A DNA stretch of 41,904 bases. Source: an uncultured Eubacteriales bacterium. GTDB lineage: Bacteria > Bacillota_I > Bacilli_A > RFN20 > CAG-288. The notes under the pieces are model-generated. The model made no database searches. It had not been told where the DNA came from and saw only the letters and a program-made list of their open reading frames with translations. Both the position numbers and the translations under genes were made by a program. This document shows, one piece after another, positions 14,541 through 24,106 of this stretch (position 1 is its first letter; every line of letters begins with the position of its first letter). Location of the stretch: assembly GCA_900316035.1 (NCBI GenBank), contig ONBI01000009.1, positions 1-41,904 on the forward strand, in the 5' to 3' direction.

Positions 14541-15686
14541 TTAATACGGAATCTTAACAAGATTCTTATCGTAAGTTTCTTCGATGATGCCGCTTCCGAC
14601 AAGGCGGTCTCCGCGATAAAGAACCGCGATCTGACCTTTCGCGACATAGTCGTATCCAGGATAATCGAGCCATGCGGATTCCCTGTCCGGACGGAGAGAA
14701 AAAGTGACCGGCATATCTTTTCCGCGGTAACGGAACTTCGCATTGAGAGGAGTCGGAGTCGTAGGTAAATCCTTTCCGATCCAGTTGAAATGGGAAAGAA
14801 GACAGCGGTAGGATTTCCGATAGGTGTTTCCTTCTTCCTGAGCGACATAGAGGATATTCTTGTTGACATCCTTACCGACGACGAAGAAAGGATCCGTACT
14901 TCTTCCTTTGATGCCGCCGATATCAAGGCCACGATGCTGACCGACCGTGTAATAGAGGATACCATCATGCTGTTTCAGGGTCTCGCCGGTTACGATATCG
15001 ACGATCGGCCCCGGTTTTGACGGCAAGTAGTTCTTCAGGAATTCCTTGAAGTTTCTTTCCCCGATGAAACAGACACCGGTCGAATCCTTTTTATGCATGA
15101 CCGCGCTCAAGTCGAGTTTCTCCGCTAAGGCTCTTACTTCGGGTTTGGTGAAATTAGCTAATGGGAAAAGAGCGTGACTCAGCTGTTCTTCACTGATCTG
15201 CCCTAAGAAGTAGGACTGATCCTTGTTGCGGTCATAGGCTTTATAGAGATGGGATTCGCCGTTTTCATCGATGCGCATCGCATAGTGACCCATGGCGATC
15301 GTATCGAAACCTAAGCTTTTCGCATACTGATAGAAATGGCCGAACTTGATGTACTTGTTGCAGAAGACATCCGGGTCAGGCGTATATCCTTTCCGATAAG
15401 TATCCAAAAACTGCTGGAAGACTTCTTCCCAGTATTCTTCGATGAAATCCTTGCGGATGATCGGAAGATCGAGTTCAAAAGCCGTTTCGACGGCATCGTC
15501 GTAATCGAATTCCTGAGAGCATTTGCTGCCCGATAAAGTCGGATTCCCTTTGATATCGTTATTGGTGATACTATCCCAGTTACGCATAAAGCAGCAGGTG
15601 ACATCATAGCCCTGTTTCTTCAGGAGATAGGCAGCGATAGCGGAGTCAACCCCGCCGGATAGACCAAGCAGTACTTTCTGTGCCAT
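14541..15686 (-). CDS. mnmA: tRNA-specific 2-thiouridylase MnmA
   Basis: It adds sulfur to carbon 2 of wobble uridine in tRNA-Lys, tRNA-Glu and tRNA-Gln. The 381-residue protein has the ATP pyrophosphatase loop GLSGGVDSA (about 8-16), the catalytic cysteine in PDVFCNKYIKF (about 109), the persulfide cysteine in TGVCFIGERN (about 206) and an insertion after NWDS typical of Mollicutes and related Bacilli. It follows dtd by three bases and is its operon partner. No cysteine desulfurase is adjacent, unlike B. subtilis where yrvO sits beside mnmA; SufS at 36186-37427 is the nearest sulfur donor. The UUC-anticodon tRNA-Glu in this window is a likely substrate. Confidence 0.97.
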   Translation of the reverse strand: MAQKVLLGLSGGVDSAIAAYLLKKQGYDVTCCFMRNWDSITNNDIKGNPTLSGSKCSQEFDYDDAVETAFELDLPIIRKDFIEEYWEEVFQQFLDTYRKGYTPDPDVFCNKYIKFGHFYQYAKSLGFDTIAMGHYAMRIDENGESHLYKAYDRNKDQSYFLGQISEEQLSHALFPLANFTKPEVRALAEKLDLSAVMHKKDSTGVCFIGERNFKEFLKNYLPSKPGPIVDIVTGETLKQHDGILYYTVGQHRGLDIGGIKGRSTDPFFVVGKDVNKNILYVAQEEGNTYRKSYRCLLSHFNWIGKDLPTTPTPLNAKFRYRGKDMPVTFSLRPDRESAWLDYPGYDYVAKGQIAVLYRGDRLVGSGIIEETYDKNLVKIPY

Positions 15687-15689
15687 AGT

Positions 15690-16139
15690 TCAGAACAATT
15701 CCTTTGAATCGAGAAGAAGAGTGAAAGGACCGTCATTGATAAGATTCACCTTCATATCCGCACCGAAGACTCCGTATTGGGTTTTCGGATGGGCAAGCGA
15801 GAGTTTCTTTTTGAAGTCTTCATAAAGAGGTTCACTCTCTTTTCCCGGTAAGGCATTGGTGAAGGAAGGACGGTTTCCCTTTCTTAAGTCCGCATACAGA
15901 GTGAACTGAGAAACACAGAGGATCTCTCCGCCGAAAGTATCTAAGGAGAGATTGGTTTTCCCGTTAGAATCGGCAAAGATTCGGAGGTTGAGAAGTTTTT
16001 TCAGCATCTTATCGTTCGTTTCCAGCCTATCCCCTTGGGTATAGCCGACAAAAAGGACTTCTCCATGACCGATCGAGGAGATGAGTTTTCCGTCGATAGT
16101 GAGTTTTGCCTCAAGACATTCCTGTAATAATATTCTCAT
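15690..16139 (-). CDS. dtd: D-aminoacyl-tRNA deacylase
   Basis: This 149-residue cytoplasmic proofreading enzyme cleaves D-amino acids from mischarged tRNAs. It shows the two family motifs: SQFTLYAD (about 81-88) and the cross-subunit Gly-cisPro pair in NDGPFT (about 135-140). Length is normal. It lies first in a two-gene operon with mnmA and is divergent from rarA over a 78-base gap with a -10 box on each side. AAGGACC, about ten bases before the ATG, is a usable ribosome site. The N-terminus MRILLQECLEAKLTIDG departs slightly from the usual MRVVVQRVSRASVTVDG pattern, but the fold-defining residues are kept. Confidence 0.96.
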   Translation of the reverse strand: MRILLQECLEAKLTIDGKLISSIGHGEVLFVGYTQGDRLETNDKMLKKLLNLRIFADSNGKTNLSLDTFGGEILCVSQFTLYADLRKGNRPSFTNALPGKESEPLYEDFKKKLSLAHPKTQYGVFGADMKVNLINDGPFTLLLDSKELF

Positions 16140-16156
16140 GGTTTTCTAAGGTCCTT

Positions 16157-16204
16157 ATTATAGTTTTTCTTTCTACACTTGATAACTAAAGGATAGTTTA
16201 TAAT
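16157..16204. promoter_or_regulatory. Divergent promoter region of dtd and rarA
   Basis: The dtd side has TATAAT at 16162-16157 (minus). The rarA side has TATAAT at 16199-16204 (plus), only 13 bases before its ATG. No -35 at 17 bases is convincing for either; TTGATA on the plus side is only 14 bases from the -10. Confidence 0.5.
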
Positions 16205-16217
16205 AAAGAGCAAACTT

Positions 16218-17507
16218 ATGTCTATCGATAAGCCCTTAGCTTTCCGGATGCGTCCGGAAGATCTCAAAGATGTCATCGGTCAGGAGAAGGTCAAAAGCTT
16301 CTTAGAGAAACTCTTGGAGAGCAATTCTTTGCTCTCGATGGTTTTCTATGGTCCTCCGGGAACCGGAAAGACCACTTTAGCTCGTGCTTTTGCCCATTCT
16401 TTCAACGCCTATTCCGTCTTGCTCAATGCCGTCATTGATAACAAAGCCAAGATGGAGGCAAGCTTTGAGGAAGCGATCCGCTTCTCTCCTTCGATTGTCA
16501 TCATCGATGAAATCCACCGTCTCGATAAAGGAAAACAGGATCTTCTTTTACCGCATCTCGAAAACGGGGATTTCTATCTGATCGGATGTACAACGGCTAA
16601 CCCTCTTATCTCTTTAAACCCAGCTATCCGTTCCCGTTGCCGCCTTTTAGAGACACGAAGACTGACACCGAGTGAAATCAGGGTAGGCCTAGAAAGAGCT
16701 TTGACTTCTCCGCAGGGTCTAGCCGGAAAGAAGAAGATAGCTCCGGAAGCAATCGATTATCTTTCCAAGATCTCCGGTGGGGATCTCCGCTTTGCCTATA
16801 ACCAGTTAGAAGCGATCGCTTTAAGTTTCTCTTCGAGTCATCTCATCACTTTAGAAGAAGCAAAAGAAATTGCTTCCGCTCCGAACTATCTTTCCGATAA
16901 AGATGAAAACGAGCACTATAACACCGTCTCCGCTTTCCAGAAATCAATCCGAGGAAGCGAAGTCGATGCCGCTCTCTATTACCTAGCCAAACTCCTCAAA
17001 GGCGGAGACTTGGAAGGACTGATTCGGAGACTGATGGTTATCGCCTACGAAGATATCGGCTTAGCCAATCCTGCCGCCGCCGACCGCTGCTACCACGCCT
17101 GTCAGGTTGCGAGAGAAGTCGGGTTACCGGAAGCCGCGATCCCGCTTTCCTTCACGGTCTGTGAACTGGCGCTCTCTCCGAAATCCCGAGGTGCGGCAAA
17201 TGCCATTGAGGAAGCGATGGCCGAGATCGACAGCAAACCGAGTGAAGTAAGAGAATATCTGAAACTCACCCGTCCGAACGTCTCCGAAGAAGATTCCTAC
17301 GATTACGGTGATCCTCTCTTCTGGGATTATCTCGAATATCTTCCGGAAGGAGAAGAGAACACCAAGTTCTATCATTACGATCCCAATAGGACCGGAAAAT
17401 ACGAAAAGAACCTAGCCGACTACTGGGAGAGCCATCAGAAGAGACGCACTTCCGATATCCGTAAAGCAAAAGCCTTAGCGAAAGCCGAAAGAGAAAAGAA
17501 GAAGTAG
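16218..17507 (+). CDS. rarA: Replication-associated recombination protein A (RarA/MgsA)
   Basis: This 429-residue AAA+ ATPase of the clamp-loader group acts at stalled replication forks with SSB. Walker A is GPPGTGKTTLA (about 46-56), Walker B IIDEIHR (about 97-103), sensor 1 the T-T-N of GCTTANP (about 121-127), arginine finger in IRSRCR (about 138-143). The C-terminal tetramerisation domain is full length with the conserved AYEDIGLANP and SPKSRGAANA stretches. The mRNA probably starts about seven bases before the ATG and there is no Shine-Dalgarno. A strong terminator follows, so the gene stands alone. In many Firmicutes rarA is near aspS and mnmA; the nearby dtd-mnmA pair keeps part of that order. 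Confidence 0.97.
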   Translation: MSIDKPLAFRMRPEDLKDVIGQEKVKSFLEKLLESNSLLSMVFYGPPGTGKTTLARAFAHSFNAYSVLLNAVIDNKAKMEASFEEAIRFSPSIVIIDEIHRLDKGKQDLLLPHLENGDFYLIGCTTANPLISLNPAIRSRCRLLETRRLTPSEIRVGLERALTSPQGLAGKKKIAPEAIDYLSKISGGDLRFAYNQLEAIALSFSSSHLITLEEAKEIASAPNYLSDKDENEHYNTVSAFQKSIRGSEVDAALYYLAKLLKGGDLEGLIRRLMVIAYEDIGLANPAAADRCYHACQVAREVGLPEAAIPLSFTVCELALSPKSRGAANAIEEAMAEIDSKPSEVREYLKLTRPNVSEEDSYDYGDPLFWDYLEYLPEGEENTKFYHYDPNRTGKYEKNLADYWESHQKRRTSDIRKAKALAKAEREKKK

Positions 17508-17510
17508 AGA

Positions 17511-17547
17511 AAGCAATTCCTCGTTCAATTAATGGAATTGCTTTTTC
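17511..17547 (+). terminator. Terminator after rarA
   Basis: AAGCAATTCC (17511-17520) pairs perfectly with GGAATTGCTT (17534-17543) around a 13-nt loop, followed by TTTTCTT. Confidence 0.92.
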
Positions 17548-17585
17548 TTCCTTTCTTTTCCTTTTCCCGTTTTTGTCCCCCTCCG

Positions 17586-17614
17586 TTGGTTTCTTCTTCT
17601 CCCTTTGATATACT
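17586..17614 (+). promoter_or_regulatory. Promoter of the YhhN-like gene
   Basis: -35 TTGGTT (17586-17591), 17-base spacer, -10 TATACT (17609-17614). The leader of about 54 bases ends in AAGGAGG. Confidence 0.6.
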
Positions 17615-17674
17615 GAAAGAGGAATGTCCCTCGTGTGCTATCATTCTTTTTCAATGCACAAAGGAGGAAAACAA

Positions 17675-18427
17675 ATGACCTATTCGATTCTGGATGTTGT
17701 CCCCAAAAAAGAAAACTCTTCATCCCTGATTCCTTTGACGACAACGAATGAAGTTATTCTTTTTACCGTCTTCGGTGTTCTCTGTCTTGCCGAACTGGTT
17801 TTCGCCTTCTTTGAAATTGAGAAAGCAAGGAAGATCGTCAAACCTTTCTGTACTCTCTTTCTGGCTTTGATTGCTCTTCTTTTCACCCCGTGGAATTACT
17901 TCTTTGTGATCGGTGTTCTCTTTGGTATGGTCGGAGATATCTTCTTCATCTTCAAAGATCAGAAGAAATTCATCCTTCTTGGTCTGGTTGCCTTCATGCT
18001 GAACCATGTTTTCTATATCTTAGCTACCTGGAGTGTCATCCGGAATGAGATTGAAGCCTTCCATACTCTCTTCCTTGTCGCTTTCTTCCTGTTGTTCTTT
18101 GCTTTCTCTTTCTTGGCGCTAGAGAAATTCTGCCATATGAAAGGATTGCTGAGATTCACCGGTTCTATCTATATGACTCTGTTAGTTCTGGATTTTGCCT
18201 ATCAGATCTTAGCTAGGACCACCTATTCCCCTTTCTTTATCTATAGCATCTTCGGCGGTGTTCTTTTCATTATTTCGGATTCGATTCTTACCTGTACGCT
18301 TTTCATCAAGGATTTCAAACGTCGGGACTTTCCGATCATGCTCACTTATTTAGGAGCACAGCTTCTTTTCTATCTTCCTTATTTTCTGCTTCAGGTCCAA
18401 GCAAGCAATTTCGTTAAGAATTATTAA
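17675..18427 (+). CDS. YhhN/TMEM86-family membrane protein
   Basis: This 250-residue polytopic protein has seven or eight hydrophobic segments. The pattern matches the YhhN/TMEM86 family: a KPFCTLFLALIALL segment (about 55-70), GVLFGMVGDIFFI (about 85-98), LVAFMLNHVFYILA, and the C-terminal signature FIISDSILTCTLF followed by LTYLGAQLLFY. The human relatives are lysoplasmalogenases, which cleave the vinyl-ether bond of lysoplasmalogens; plasmalogens occur in some anaerobic bacteria, but activity here is inference. I start at 17675 because AAGGAGG precedes it; an upstream ATG at 17624 lacks a ribosome site and would add 17 unlikely residues. It is a single-gene unit. Confidence 0.82.
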   Translation: MTYSILDVVPKKENSSSLIPLTTTNEVILFTVFGVLCLAELVFAFFEIEKARKIVKPFCTLFLALIALLFTPWNYFFVIGVLFGMVGDIFFIFKDQKKFILLGLVAFMLNHVFYILATWSVIRNEIEAFHTLFLVAFFLLFFAFSFLALEKFCHMKGLLRFTGSIYMTLLVLDFAYQILARTTYSPFFIYSIFGGVLFIISDSILTCTLFIKDFKRRDFPIMLTYLGAQLLFYLPYFLLQVQASNFVKNY

Positions 18428-18449
18428 AGAGAAAAACAGATGTTGAGAA

Positions 18450-18549
18450 AGGGCTTTCTTCCTAAAATACGGAAGATAGCTTACTTTAAAAATGGTAGAA
18501 AAGCATTTTCTGATATAGTACAATCAGAGCTATAGTAAAGGAGCGGAAC
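18450..18549 (+). promoter_or_regulatory. Upstream region of the large ABC pair with small inverted repeats
   Basis: The gap holds TCTTCC/GGAAGA (about 18458-18477), CTGAT/ATCAG (about 18513-18530) and two -10-like TATAGT boxes. The AAAGGAG ribosome site precedes the ATG at 18550. I cannot decide which -10 is used. Pairs of giant ABC transporters are often controlled by two-component systems, but none is adjacent. Confidence 0.35.
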
Positions 18550-20949
18550 ATGAAGATCGAATTAAGCCACGTCAGCAAATACTACCGCGATGGCGAAAAG
18601 TCGACCCGCGGATTAGAAGACGTCTCGTTGAGTTTCGAAACCGACTCCTCCTTTGTCGTCATCACCGGCGAAAGCGGTGCCGGTAAAAGTACTCTGTTCC
18701 GTGTTTTGACCGGAACCGAGGTTTTTGACGAAGGAGAGATCTATTTCGATAATCAGCCTTTATCCGGTGTCAGCGACGAAGAGAAAGCGAAACTCTATCG
18801 GGAGAACATCGCTTTCGATTTCCAGGAGTATAACCTCATCGAAGGTTTCTCTCCGATTGAGAATATCGTCCTTTCTCTCACCAAAGCCGGATATGGTTTA
18901 GAAGAAGCCAAGAAGAGGGCAAACTCTGTCTTAGAGGAAGTCGGGCTTCATAAACAGAAGAAGATGAAGGTCGCCAAGCTTTCCGGTGGGGAAAGACAGC
19001 GTGTCGCTATCGCCCGCTGCTTAGCTTCCGATGCGAAAGTCCTTCTCTTCGATGAACCGACCGGTAACCTTGATCCCGAGACCTCGAAAGAGATCATCGC
19101 CCTGATCGAGAGCCTTCAGAAAGGAAGACTGATTCTCTATATCACCCATGATTTCGATCTGGTCCGCAACAAAGCGACCAGACATATCGTTCTCTCCGAT
19201 GGGAAGGTCTTAAGCGATGAGACTTTCGCTCTTCCGGAAAAAGGGGAAGACGGAGTCAGAGCCGAAAAGCATCCTACCCCGATGAAGAGCCGTCTTTATA
19301 CGGCCTCTCTTTTCGCCGTGAAAAGACCGGGTAGACTCTTTTTCACTTTCCTCATTCTTCTTTTCTCTACCGCCTATCTTTATTTCGGCAGTATCGGTAT
19401 CACCTATTATGAAAAGTTCCGCGACGAATTGACTACCAGCGGTACCGTCACAATCTCCGGTCACGGTGTCGGAAACGAAGTTCTGGCTCTGAAGCAGAGC
19501 AAAGACGCCAAGGAAATAGAAGAAAGCGACGATGTCTATTACGACAATCTCGATCTCATCAAAGATTTCTCTTGGGATATCGATGCCGGAAGCACCTTAG
19601 AGGAAGCAACCTCTCCGGAAACGATGCGTCATATCGATACTGGTTTCGTGATGACTCCTTTCCTATTGGATAAGAACTATATTGTCGATACTCTTTATAC
19701 TGCCAAAGAGAAGGTCGACGGCGCTCTTCCTTATACCGTCTATCTTCCGAGAGGAACAACCGATCCGAAAAATACGGCCATTTACTCTCATCTTACGGAA
19801 CTGGAGGACACGCATTACTATCTTGTCCCCTCCCTTTTGATGAGTTCCATGAACAACTATTATTTCTACGCTTCCTCAGATAGCTCTCAAAGTGCTATCA
19901 AGGATGCCTATGCAAAGGAAATCAAGTCAGTCACCAAAGAAATCTATATCGATAAGATCTATTCCTACTCTTTCGGTGACATTGAATCTTCGACTTCCAG
20001 CACCGCCTCTTCCAACATGGTCCGCTATGGCTGCTTCTCGGATGCAACCGAACGGAAGAAGTGCTGGAAGACAAGTCAAGATTTCGTCTCCTTTATCAAG
20101 GATCCTCTTCCCGGAGATAAAAAGAGTAAGAACTATCCTTCTTTCTACACCGAAGGCCTGCGCCGCGTTCTGGATCCTACTTATGCCTTATACGATAACG
20201 GCAATGCCCTCCGTTACAGTGCCAGTGTCGAAGAGAACGAAACGAAGTTCAACCTTTCTTCCTATTATAAAGATAAACTCTCTACCCTTTCCTTCACCTA
20301 TAACGGAGCAAAGCTGACCTTGGATTCTTTCCCTGCCGATTCCTTTGCTTTCTTCAACGATGCAGATGAAACAAAACGTTATAACTACTTCGTCACGGTC
20401 GATGTTCTCTTCGATTTGATGAAAGAGAAAAAAGCCTATGGCCGCTATTATGCTTCCAGCATCCAGAAAGCGAAGGAAATTACCGAAGATTTAAACAAGA
20501 GCCAAGTCACCGCCATCTATTATGATCATAAGAAAACGACCATCGTCAACTCCAAGAGCAACGGCGCCTTCTTCGATGTCGCTTCCCGTATCTCCGATTT
20601 CTTCTTACTGTTAGCCGGCGTTGTCGGTTTCTTACTGGTCCTCTTCTTATCCCGCGCTCTCCTTTCCCGCTTCTATTACCGCAAGGATTCCGATGAGAAG
20701 GTCTTAAGCGATATCGGTTATACTCCAAAAGATCTTTATCTTCTCAATGCGATGCAGTTTGTCTTGATCATGTCTCTCTGTGTGTTCCTCTGCCATCTTC
20801 TCTTCACTCTCTATATTCCTAACTTCGCCGCGATGTATGTCTCCAATATTCCGCTCATGATTCTCTCTATCCTTCTTTCTTTAGCCGTTTCCTTCTATGT
20901 TTCGAAACCTTCGAAGGCCCACAAGAGGAGAGTAAGACACCATGATTGA
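18550..20949 (+). CDS. Fused ABC transporter, ATPase plus MacB/FtsX-type permease (first of a pair)
   Basis: This 799-residue protein has an N-terminal ATP-binding domain: Walker [10 protein letters not shown] (about 38-46), signature [13 protein letters not shown] (about 144-156), Walker [12 protein letters not shown] (about 162-172). A membrane segment follows at about 258-280, then a 390-residue extracellular domain rich in Ser, Tyr and Asp, and three C-terminal membrane segments (about 680-700, 730-752, 760-790). This four-segment plan with a large outside loop is that of MacB/FtsX-type mechanotransmission ABC proteins, which move outer domains rather than carry substrates through a pore. 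It overlaps the next, similar gene by eight bases, so the two probably form a heterodimer. The substrate is unknown. Confidence 0.87.
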   Translation: MKIELSHVSKYYRDGEKSTRGLEDVSLSFETDSSFVVITGESGAGKSTLFRVLTGTEVFDEGEIYFDNQPLSGVSDEEKAKLYRENIAFDFQEYNLIEGFSPIENIVLSLTKAGYGLEEAKKRANSVLEEVGLHKQKKMKVAKLSGGERQRVAIARCLASDAKVLLFDEPTGNLDPETSKEIIALIESLQKGRLILYITHDFDLVRNKATRHIVLSDGKVLSDETFALPEKGEDGVRAEKHPTPMKSRLYTASLFAVKRPGRLFFTFLILLFSTAYLYFGSIGITYYEKFRDELTTSGTVTISGHGVGNEVLALKQSKDAKEIEESDDVYYDNLDLIKDFSWDIDAGSTLEEATSPETMRHIDTGFVMTPFLLDKNYIVDTLYTAKEKVDGALPYTVYLPRGTTDPKNTAIYSHLTELEDTHYYLVPSLLMSSMNNYYFYASSDSSQSAIKDAYAKEIKSVTKEIYIDKIYSYSFGDIESSTSSTASSNMVRYGCFSDATERKKCWKTSQDFVSFIKDPLPGDKKSKNYPSFYTEGLRRVLDPTYALYDNGNALRYSASVEENETKFNLSSYYKDKLSTLSFTYNGAKLTLDSFPADSFAFFNDADETKRYNYFVTVDVLFDLMKEKKAYGRYYASSIQKAKEITEDLNKSQVTAIYYDHKKTTIVNSKSNGAFFDVASRISDFFLLLAGVVGFLLVLFLSRALLSRFYYRKDSDEKVLSDIGYTPKDLYLLNAMQFVLIMSLCVFLCHLLFTLYIPNFAAMYVSNIPLMILSILLSLAVSFYVSKPSKAHKRRVRHHD

Positions 20950-23900
20950 AGCAAAAAACGTAAGTAAAACCTTTTTCAAAGGTTCCAGAAAAGAGCAGAA
21001 AGTCTTAGAGAACGCTTCTCTTTCTCTTCCTAGCACCGGGCTAGTCTGTCTAGTAGGTCCTTCGGGATCCGGTAAATCGACGATTCTCAATGCGATCGGC
21101 GGACTTATCTCCTATGACGGAACGATTCTTTATGACGGAAATGAAGTCGCTATCGAAGAATACCGGAGAAACCATATCGGTTACATCTTCCAGGACTTCC
21201 TCCTCTTCGATAATCTCTCCGTCCGCGATAACCTCAAAGTCGGTCTTGCTTTAGCCGATGTCTACGACGAAAAAGAAGTCTCCCGAAGAACCGAAATCCT
21301 TCTCAAAGCCGTCGGTCTCAATATAAACTCCTCCCGTTCCGCCGGTGCTTTATCGCTCGGTCAGAAACAAAGAGTCGCTATCGCCAGAGCCTTAGCCAAT
21401 TCGCCGAAAATCCTTTTAGCCGATGAACCTACCGGTAACCTCGATAGCAAGAACTCTCTCCGCATCATGGATATCCTCAAGAGCCTATCGAAAGATCGAT
21501 TGGTTTTGATGGTTACCCACAATATGTCCTTAGTCAATCTCTATGCGGATCAGGCTTTCCGCATCGAGAACAGAGCCTTTGTCGAGTTCAATCCGAAAGG
21601 AGAAGAAGTCTCCGAAGTCTATGAAGAGGAGACGAAGAAAGTTTCCTTCGTCAAAAGTGAGACCACCGTCGGTTCTCTCACCCTCTCCTTCTATGCCGAA
21701 GAAGGTGCCCCTGCAAGAAAGATCACCATCGTCGAGAAGAACGGAAAGCTTCTTGTCAGCGGTGAGAATGTCACCCTTTCGAGCATGGATGCCTTAAAAC
21801 CGATTTTTGAAGAATCGGCAAAAGCGGAAGCAAAGAAGAAAGAGCTCTCTTCGGAAAACGGAGAGGAAAAAGAGGAAGAAGAAATCGATAAAGAAACCGC
21901 TCCGGAACCTAGCGAAGATTCTTCCGATCCTACTCTTTCCTTCACACCCCGTAAGGATAAGAAGCCTTGGAAGGAACGCTCCTTCTTCTTATCTCTCTTC
22001 AACCGCAATCCGCTCTCCCAGACAAACTACAAAGGTAAGAAGAGTTTCCGTAATTTGGAGATCATTTTACCGATTATCTCCTTTTTCTTCTTCAACCTCT
22101 ATTTTGCTTCGGTCGATCTTGCTTCCACGGCTTATTCTCCCTATATGATGGAAGATAATCTTGTCCTTGCTCACTACACCAAAGAGAAACAGAAGGAAGT
22201 GAGAAAAGATTCTACAAAGGCTGTTGAATTCACGATCGATGACTATATCGACTGGAAGAAGAACGATCCGGATCTGATCTCCGGCCCGACCTTCACACCG
22301 ATTCAATATAAGGAATATCCAAGTAGCATCGGCAATCTTTACTTTCCCTCCTATCTCATCACTTTCGATGACGGCACTACCATCAACGGGGTCAAAGAAA
22401 GTTCGAATACTCCTGGATTCTTGCCTCTCGAGGATTACAAGAGTATCTTCCCTTCCGAACTGAGCAAATATACTCTTGCCGACGATGAAGTCCTTGTCGA
22501 TACTTCCTTCCTCAGTTCGGATGCATATTATCACGGAGATAACGTAAGCGCCACGATCACCATCTTCCCGGAGACGTATTCTTCCCGCCATGTCTCTTTG
22601 ACTCCTTACGTCAAGAATCTCACCTATAAGATCAAAGGTTTTGTCACGACCGATTTGAAAGCGGTCTACGCTTCGAAAGCCACAACGGAATCCTTACAGC
22701 TCATCGAAGCGGCGATGAACCACAATACTTCCAATTTCGCCTTTGCTCCTCGGCTTGCTTCTCTTCCTTCTTTAGAAGGTGTTGAATTCCTACGGAAAAC
22801 CGATACCAGTGCCAATGTCACCTATTCCGAAGATAATCTTCCTTCTACCCTCGAAGATAAGAAATTCGTTGTCTCGGGAGACTATCTCTATTCCGGTCTA
22901 CCTTTTGTCACGATGTCCGACAGCGCCAAGAAGCTCTGGTGGCTAAGCGAAGAGGGAAAGTATTCCGAATCGGATTCGGTTTATTATCCCGTCTCCTCCA
23001 ACCCGGCTTTCTTAGCTAGCGAAGGAACGGCAAGAGATAACACCGATTCCAGCAAGAAGATCATGTCCTTCTCCGATATCACCTACAACAGCTATACCTT
23101 AGATTCCTATAGCGAATTCTACCGCATGCTCATCGTGAGCAAGCTTCTCTCTTCGATCAAAGTCGATCCGACTCTTCCCGGCGAGACCGATAAGGATGTT
23201 GTCACGATCCATCTTCCGAAAGGTCTTAGCGACAGTTTCAAGGATGCCTCTTGGAAACCGAAAAACACCGAAGCCTCCTTTGTCCTTGATTATCACACAG
23301 GAAAAGGAGAAGATATGGCCTATAACAGCTATTACTATTATCTGCAGCATATCAACATCGGCGATTCCTACGAAGGCAGTATCGATGATCCGATTCTCTT
23401 AAGCCAGGATGACTATATCCGTCTTATCTTCCAGCTTGCCGGCAAAGAACCCTTCTTTACTTTCTATGCTTACGATTCCTCTTATCAATCCGATCTCCAG
23501 ATGACCTATGGCAATCATCAGTTCCTCTTATCGAAGAATCCGGATAGCACCGTCAGAATACTCAACGAACGCTATCAGGATCAGGGTGTTGTCTTTGTCA
23601 AAGTATCGGTCGCCAGAGAGACGATGGGGGCTACTGACCTCACTACCGCTTCCCAGAGTTACCTGATTGTCTTAGGCGGTCTTATCCTTCTCTTCTTAAT
23701 TTTCTCCCTCTTAGACAATATCGGTAAAGTCAATTCCTTAAGATATACGATTGGTGTCAAGAGGTGCTTAGGCTATAAGAAGAGTGAAATCCTATGGGAG
23801 AATATCGCAGACCTATTAGCGAACTTCCTTACGAAAACCATCGTTCCGGTCTTGATCTTTGTTCTTCTTCTCTCCTTTGTAAAACTCTATGCCTCCGGCT

Positions 23901-24016
23901 TCTGGATTCTTCTCTTCTTCCTCATCTATCTTGTCTTTGACTTGCTTTCGATGCTGATACCGTTAGGAATCCTCTTAGGGAAGAAACCGGCCGACATTCT
24001 TCATAGTCTCAATTAG
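20942..24016 (+). CDS. Fused ABC transporter, ATPase plus MacB/FtsX-type permease (second of a pair)
   Basis: This 1,024-residue partner of the preceding gene has Walker A GPSGSGKST (about 38-46), the signature changed from LSGGQ to LSLGQ (about 138-142), and Walker [12 protein letters not shown]. An acidic linker at about 295-345 (runs of Glu, Lys and Ser) leads to the first membrane segment (about 373-392), a roughly 510-residue extracellular domain, and three or four C-terminal segments from about 905. GAGGAGAG inside the end of the first gene serves as ribosome site. The changed signature suggests one of the two ATP sites of the heterodimer is weak or regulatory, as in many asymmetric ABC pairs. 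A terminator follows. Export of a toxic peptide or surface-stress sensing is possible but unproven. Confidence 0.87.
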   Translation: MIEAKNVSKTFFKGSRKEQKVLENASLSLPSTGLVCLVGPSGSGKSTILNAIGGLISYDGTILYDGNEVAIEEYRRNHIGYIFQDFLLFDNLSVRDNLKVGLALADVYDEKEVSRRTEILLKAVGLNINSSRSAGALSLGQKQRVAIARALANSPKILLADEPTGNLDSKNSLRIMDILKSLSKDRLVLMVTHNMSLVNLYADQAFRIENRAFVEFNPKGEEVSEVYEEETKKVSFVKSETTVGSLTLSFYAEEGAPARKITIVEKNGKLLVSGENVTLSSMDALKPIFEESAKAEAKKKELSSENGEEKEEEEIDKETAPEPSEDSSDPTLSFTPRKDKKPWKERSFFLSLFNRNPLSQTNYKGKKSFRNLEIILPIISFFFFNLYFASVDLASTAYSPYMMEDNLVLAHYTKEKQKEVRKDSTKAVEFTIDDYIDWKKNDPDLISGPTFTPIQYKEYPSSIGNLYFPSYLITFDDGTTINGVKESSNTPGFLPLEDYKSIFPSELSKYTLADDEVLVDTSFLSSDAYYHGDNVSATITIFPETYSSRHVSLTPYVKNLTYKIKGFVTTDLKAVYASKATTESLQLIEAAMNHNTSNFAFAPRLASLPSLEGVEFLRKTDTSANVTYSEDNLPSTLEDKKFVVSGDYLYSGLPFVTMSDSAKKLWWLSEEGKYSESDSVYYPVSSNPAFLASEGTARDNTDSSKKIMSFSDITYNSYTLDSYSEFYRMLIVSKLLSSIKVDPTLPGETDKDVVTIHLPKGLSDSFKDASWKPKNTEASFVLDYHTGKGEDMAYNSYYYYLQHINIGDSYEGSIDDPILLSQDDYIRLIFQLAGKEPFFTFYAYDSSYQSDLQMTYGNHQFLLSKNPDSTVRILNERYQDQGVVFVKVSVARETMGATDLTTASQSYLIVLGGLILLFLIFSLLDNIGKVNSLRYTIGVKRCLGYKKSEILWENIADLLANFLTKTIVPVLIFVLLLSFVKLYASGFWILLFFLIYLVFDLLSMLIPLGILLGKKPADILHSLN

Positions 24017-24022
24017 TCTTTG

Positions 24023-24066
24023 AGCGGAGAAAAAGCTCTTTTCCTGCTTATTCTCCGCTTTTTCTT
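24023..24066 (+). terminator. Terminator after the ABC pair
   Basis: AGCGGAGAA (24023-24031) pairs perfectly with TTCTCCGCT (24051-24059) around a 19-nt loop, followed by TTTTTCTT. Confidence 0.9.
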
Positions 24067-24106
24067 GTTATCCTATTGTGGTCTATACTTCTAAGGAGGA
24101 ACCTTT

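Noticed and set aside
17624-17674. Earlier ATG for the YhhN-like protein
   Set aside because: No ribosome site; AAGGAGG stands before the ATG at 17675.
22067-22591. 174-codon minus-strand open frame inside the second large ABC gene
   Set aside because: Shadow of the codon pattern of the real gene; no ribosome site or family.
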